A DNA stretch of 6,407 nt from Nostoc sp. CHAB 5834 (GTDB taxonomy: Bacteria > Cyanobacteriota > Cyanobacteriia > Cyanobacteriales > Nostocaceae), in NCBI GenBank assembly GCA_020829485.1, contig JAIVFU010000254.1:1-6407 (forward strand), read 5' to 3'. Below the pieces are notes generated by a model that worked only from the letters and a program-made list of their open reading frames with translations, had not been told where the DNA came from and ran no database searches. The position numbers were made by a program, and so were the translations under genes. Below, in pieces: positions 5,375-6,407 of this stretch; the stretch's first letter is position 1; every line of letters starts with the position of its first letter.

Positions 5375-6407
5375 ATGACTATTGGTGTTTGGGTTCTCGG
5401 AGATCAACTTTGGGCTGGGCAGTCAGCGCTAGAGAGTTGCCTACAACAACACCAACAGACTCCTGTGATTTTTATCGAATCTCTAACTCATGCAGGGCAA
5501 CTTCCTTACCATTTGCAAAAACTGGTATTGGTCTGGGGAGCCATGCGTCACTTTGCTGCCGAATTGCGATCGCTTGGCTGGACTGTAACATACGCTCAAA
5601 GCCAAGATTTCAATACACCTTTACTTCAATGGATTGAACAATACCAAATTACCGAACTGCGGGTGATGACTCCCACAGATCGCCCTTTTGCTACATTAAT
5701 TCAAAAGTTAAACTTGACAATTCAAGTCACTTTTACACCAAATAACCGTTTTATCTGGAGTGATCAGGAGTTCATTGAATGGGCCAGTGGACGCAAACGC
5801 CTAATCATGGAGGACTTTTACCGCCAGGGACGAAAGCGGTTCAACATTCTCATGTCCGGCAACCAACCTGTTGGTGGTCGATGGAACTTTGACAAACAAA
5901 ATCGCAAACCACCAAAAGGCAAACTGACCTTACCCGAAGCTTTATGGTTTGAACCAGACTCAATTACACAAGATGTAATTGACTTCATTAAGCAATCTGA
6001 GGCATTCCAAGACAATCAAAGTTACTGGCAATTAGAACCCTTCTGCTGGGGTGTAACGCGACAGCAAGCACTACAAGTAATGAAGTTTTTTATCGAAACA
6101 CGTTTGTCTTCATTCGGGCCATACCAGGACGCGATGGTGACTGGCGAACAAACAATGTGGCACGCGATGCTTTCTCCCTATCTCAATATTGGATTGCTTC
6201 ATCCCTTGGAAGTTGTTCAGGCGGCACAGCTTGCATATTTAGACAACAGCAGCGACTGGGAGCTAAACAGCATTGAAGGCTTTATCCGTCAGGTGCTTGG
6301 CTGGCGAGAGTATATGCACGGTGTTTATGTTTACCTAGATGATGACTATTCAGAACGTAACTGGTTTAACCACACTCATCCACTGCCTGCTTTTTATTGG
6401 ACTGGCG
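5375..6407 (+). CDS. Photolyase/cryptochrome-like protein (DPRP, FeS-BCP/PhrB family), 3' end outside window
   Basis: The frame is open from ATG 5375 to the window end, giving 344 codons without a stop. It starts MTIGVWVLGDQLWAGQSALE, the Rossmann-like domain of photolyase-related proteins with the GDQL motif (9-12). Later blocks are MTPTDRPFATLIQ (98-110), RFIWSDQEFIEWA (125-137), KRLIMEDFYRQGRKR (141-155), GGRWNFDKQNRKPP (167-180), SSFGPYQDAM (245-254), WHAMLSPYLNIGLLHPLE (262-279) and IEGFIRQVLGWREYMHG (300-316). WNFD-x-x-NRKP and the FGPY/LSPYLNIG/GWREY FAD-domain motifs point to the deoxyribodipyrimidine photolyase-related (COG3046) family, which includes the iron-sulfur (6-4) photolyase PhrB. 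Such enzymes are about 500 residues long, so about 150 residues are missing, including the region with the 4Fe-4S cysteines; repair versus photoreceptor function cannot be decided. It uses light and FAD to repair UV lesions if it acts like PhrB. It diverges from dinB, another DNA-damage gene, and contains a HIP1 site at 5566. Confidence 0.92.
   Translation, partial: MTIGVWVLGDQLWAGQSALESCLQQHQQTPVIFIESLTHAGQLPYHLQKLVLVWGAMRHFAAELRSLGWTVTYAQSQDFNTPLLQWIEQYQITELRVMTPTDRPFATLIQKLNLTIQVTFTPNNRFIWSDQEFIEWASGRKRLIMEDFYRQGRKRFNILMSGNQPVGGRWNFDKQNRKPPKGKLTLPEALWFEPDSITQDVIDFIKQSEAFQDNQSYWQLEPFCWGVTRQQALQVMKFFIETRLSSFGPYQDAMVTGEQTMWHAMLSPYLNIGLLHPLEVVQAAQLAYLDNSSDWELNSIEGFIRQVLGWREYMHGVYVYLDDDYSERNWFNHTHPLPAFYWTG

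Noticed and set aside
5389..6015. Plus-strand ORF 5389-5637 and minus-strand ORF 5818-6015
   Set aside because: Both are shadows of the photolyase-family frame that starts at 5375 and runs open to the window end.

Overview
The window looks like chromosomal DNA from a cyanobacterium, probably a filamentous Nostoc-like one. Evidence for this is six copies of the cyanobacterial HIP1 octamer GCGATCGC, a GAGGCAG-type heptamer repeat tract of the kind common in such genomes, moderately AT-rich DNA, and a group II intron of a type frequent in these organisms. The genus is inferred.

Left part (1-1335): an accessory, decaying stretch. The first 45 bases are the start of a minus-strand gene whose 15 visible residues resemble the N-terminus of IS630-type transposases. 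Then come a heptamer repeat tract (264-305), an unrecognised 55-residue minus-strand ORF (334-501) with a TATAAT box in front of it, and a secreted-protein gene (796-1205) split by a one-base loss in an A run.

Centre (1336-5138, minus strand): a dinB gene (DNA polymerase IV) interrupted by an apparently full-length group II intron of about 2.7 kb (about 1566-4277). The intron has a GUGCG 5' end, EBS1 and EBS2 candidates matching the upstream exon, an intact reverse transcriptase/maturase with an HNH endonuclease domain, and recognisable domains V and VI at its 3' end. Joining the two dinB pieces restores the Pol IV frame exactly through the codon for K in LTL-K-VKFSD. The 5' exon, however, carries an independent frameshift followed by two TAG codons near residue 30, so splicing alone cannot give full-length Pol IV. 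The 3' end of dinB runs into a 57-bp diverged fragment of dinB itself, which supplies its last four codons and its stop.

Right part (5139-6407): a 236-bp divergent intergenic region, then the first 344 codons of a plus-strand photolyase/cryptochrome-like gene of the DPRP (FeS-BCP / PhrB) family, cut by the window end. Two DNA-damage genes, a translesion polymerase and a photolyase, thus diverge from a shared control region. The polymerase appears dead and the photolyase is intact as far as it can be seen.

Nothing in the window amounts to a wholly new system. The most notable object is the dinB locus, where a possibly active retroelement, a frameshift and a self-derived recombinant tail are stacked on one gene.
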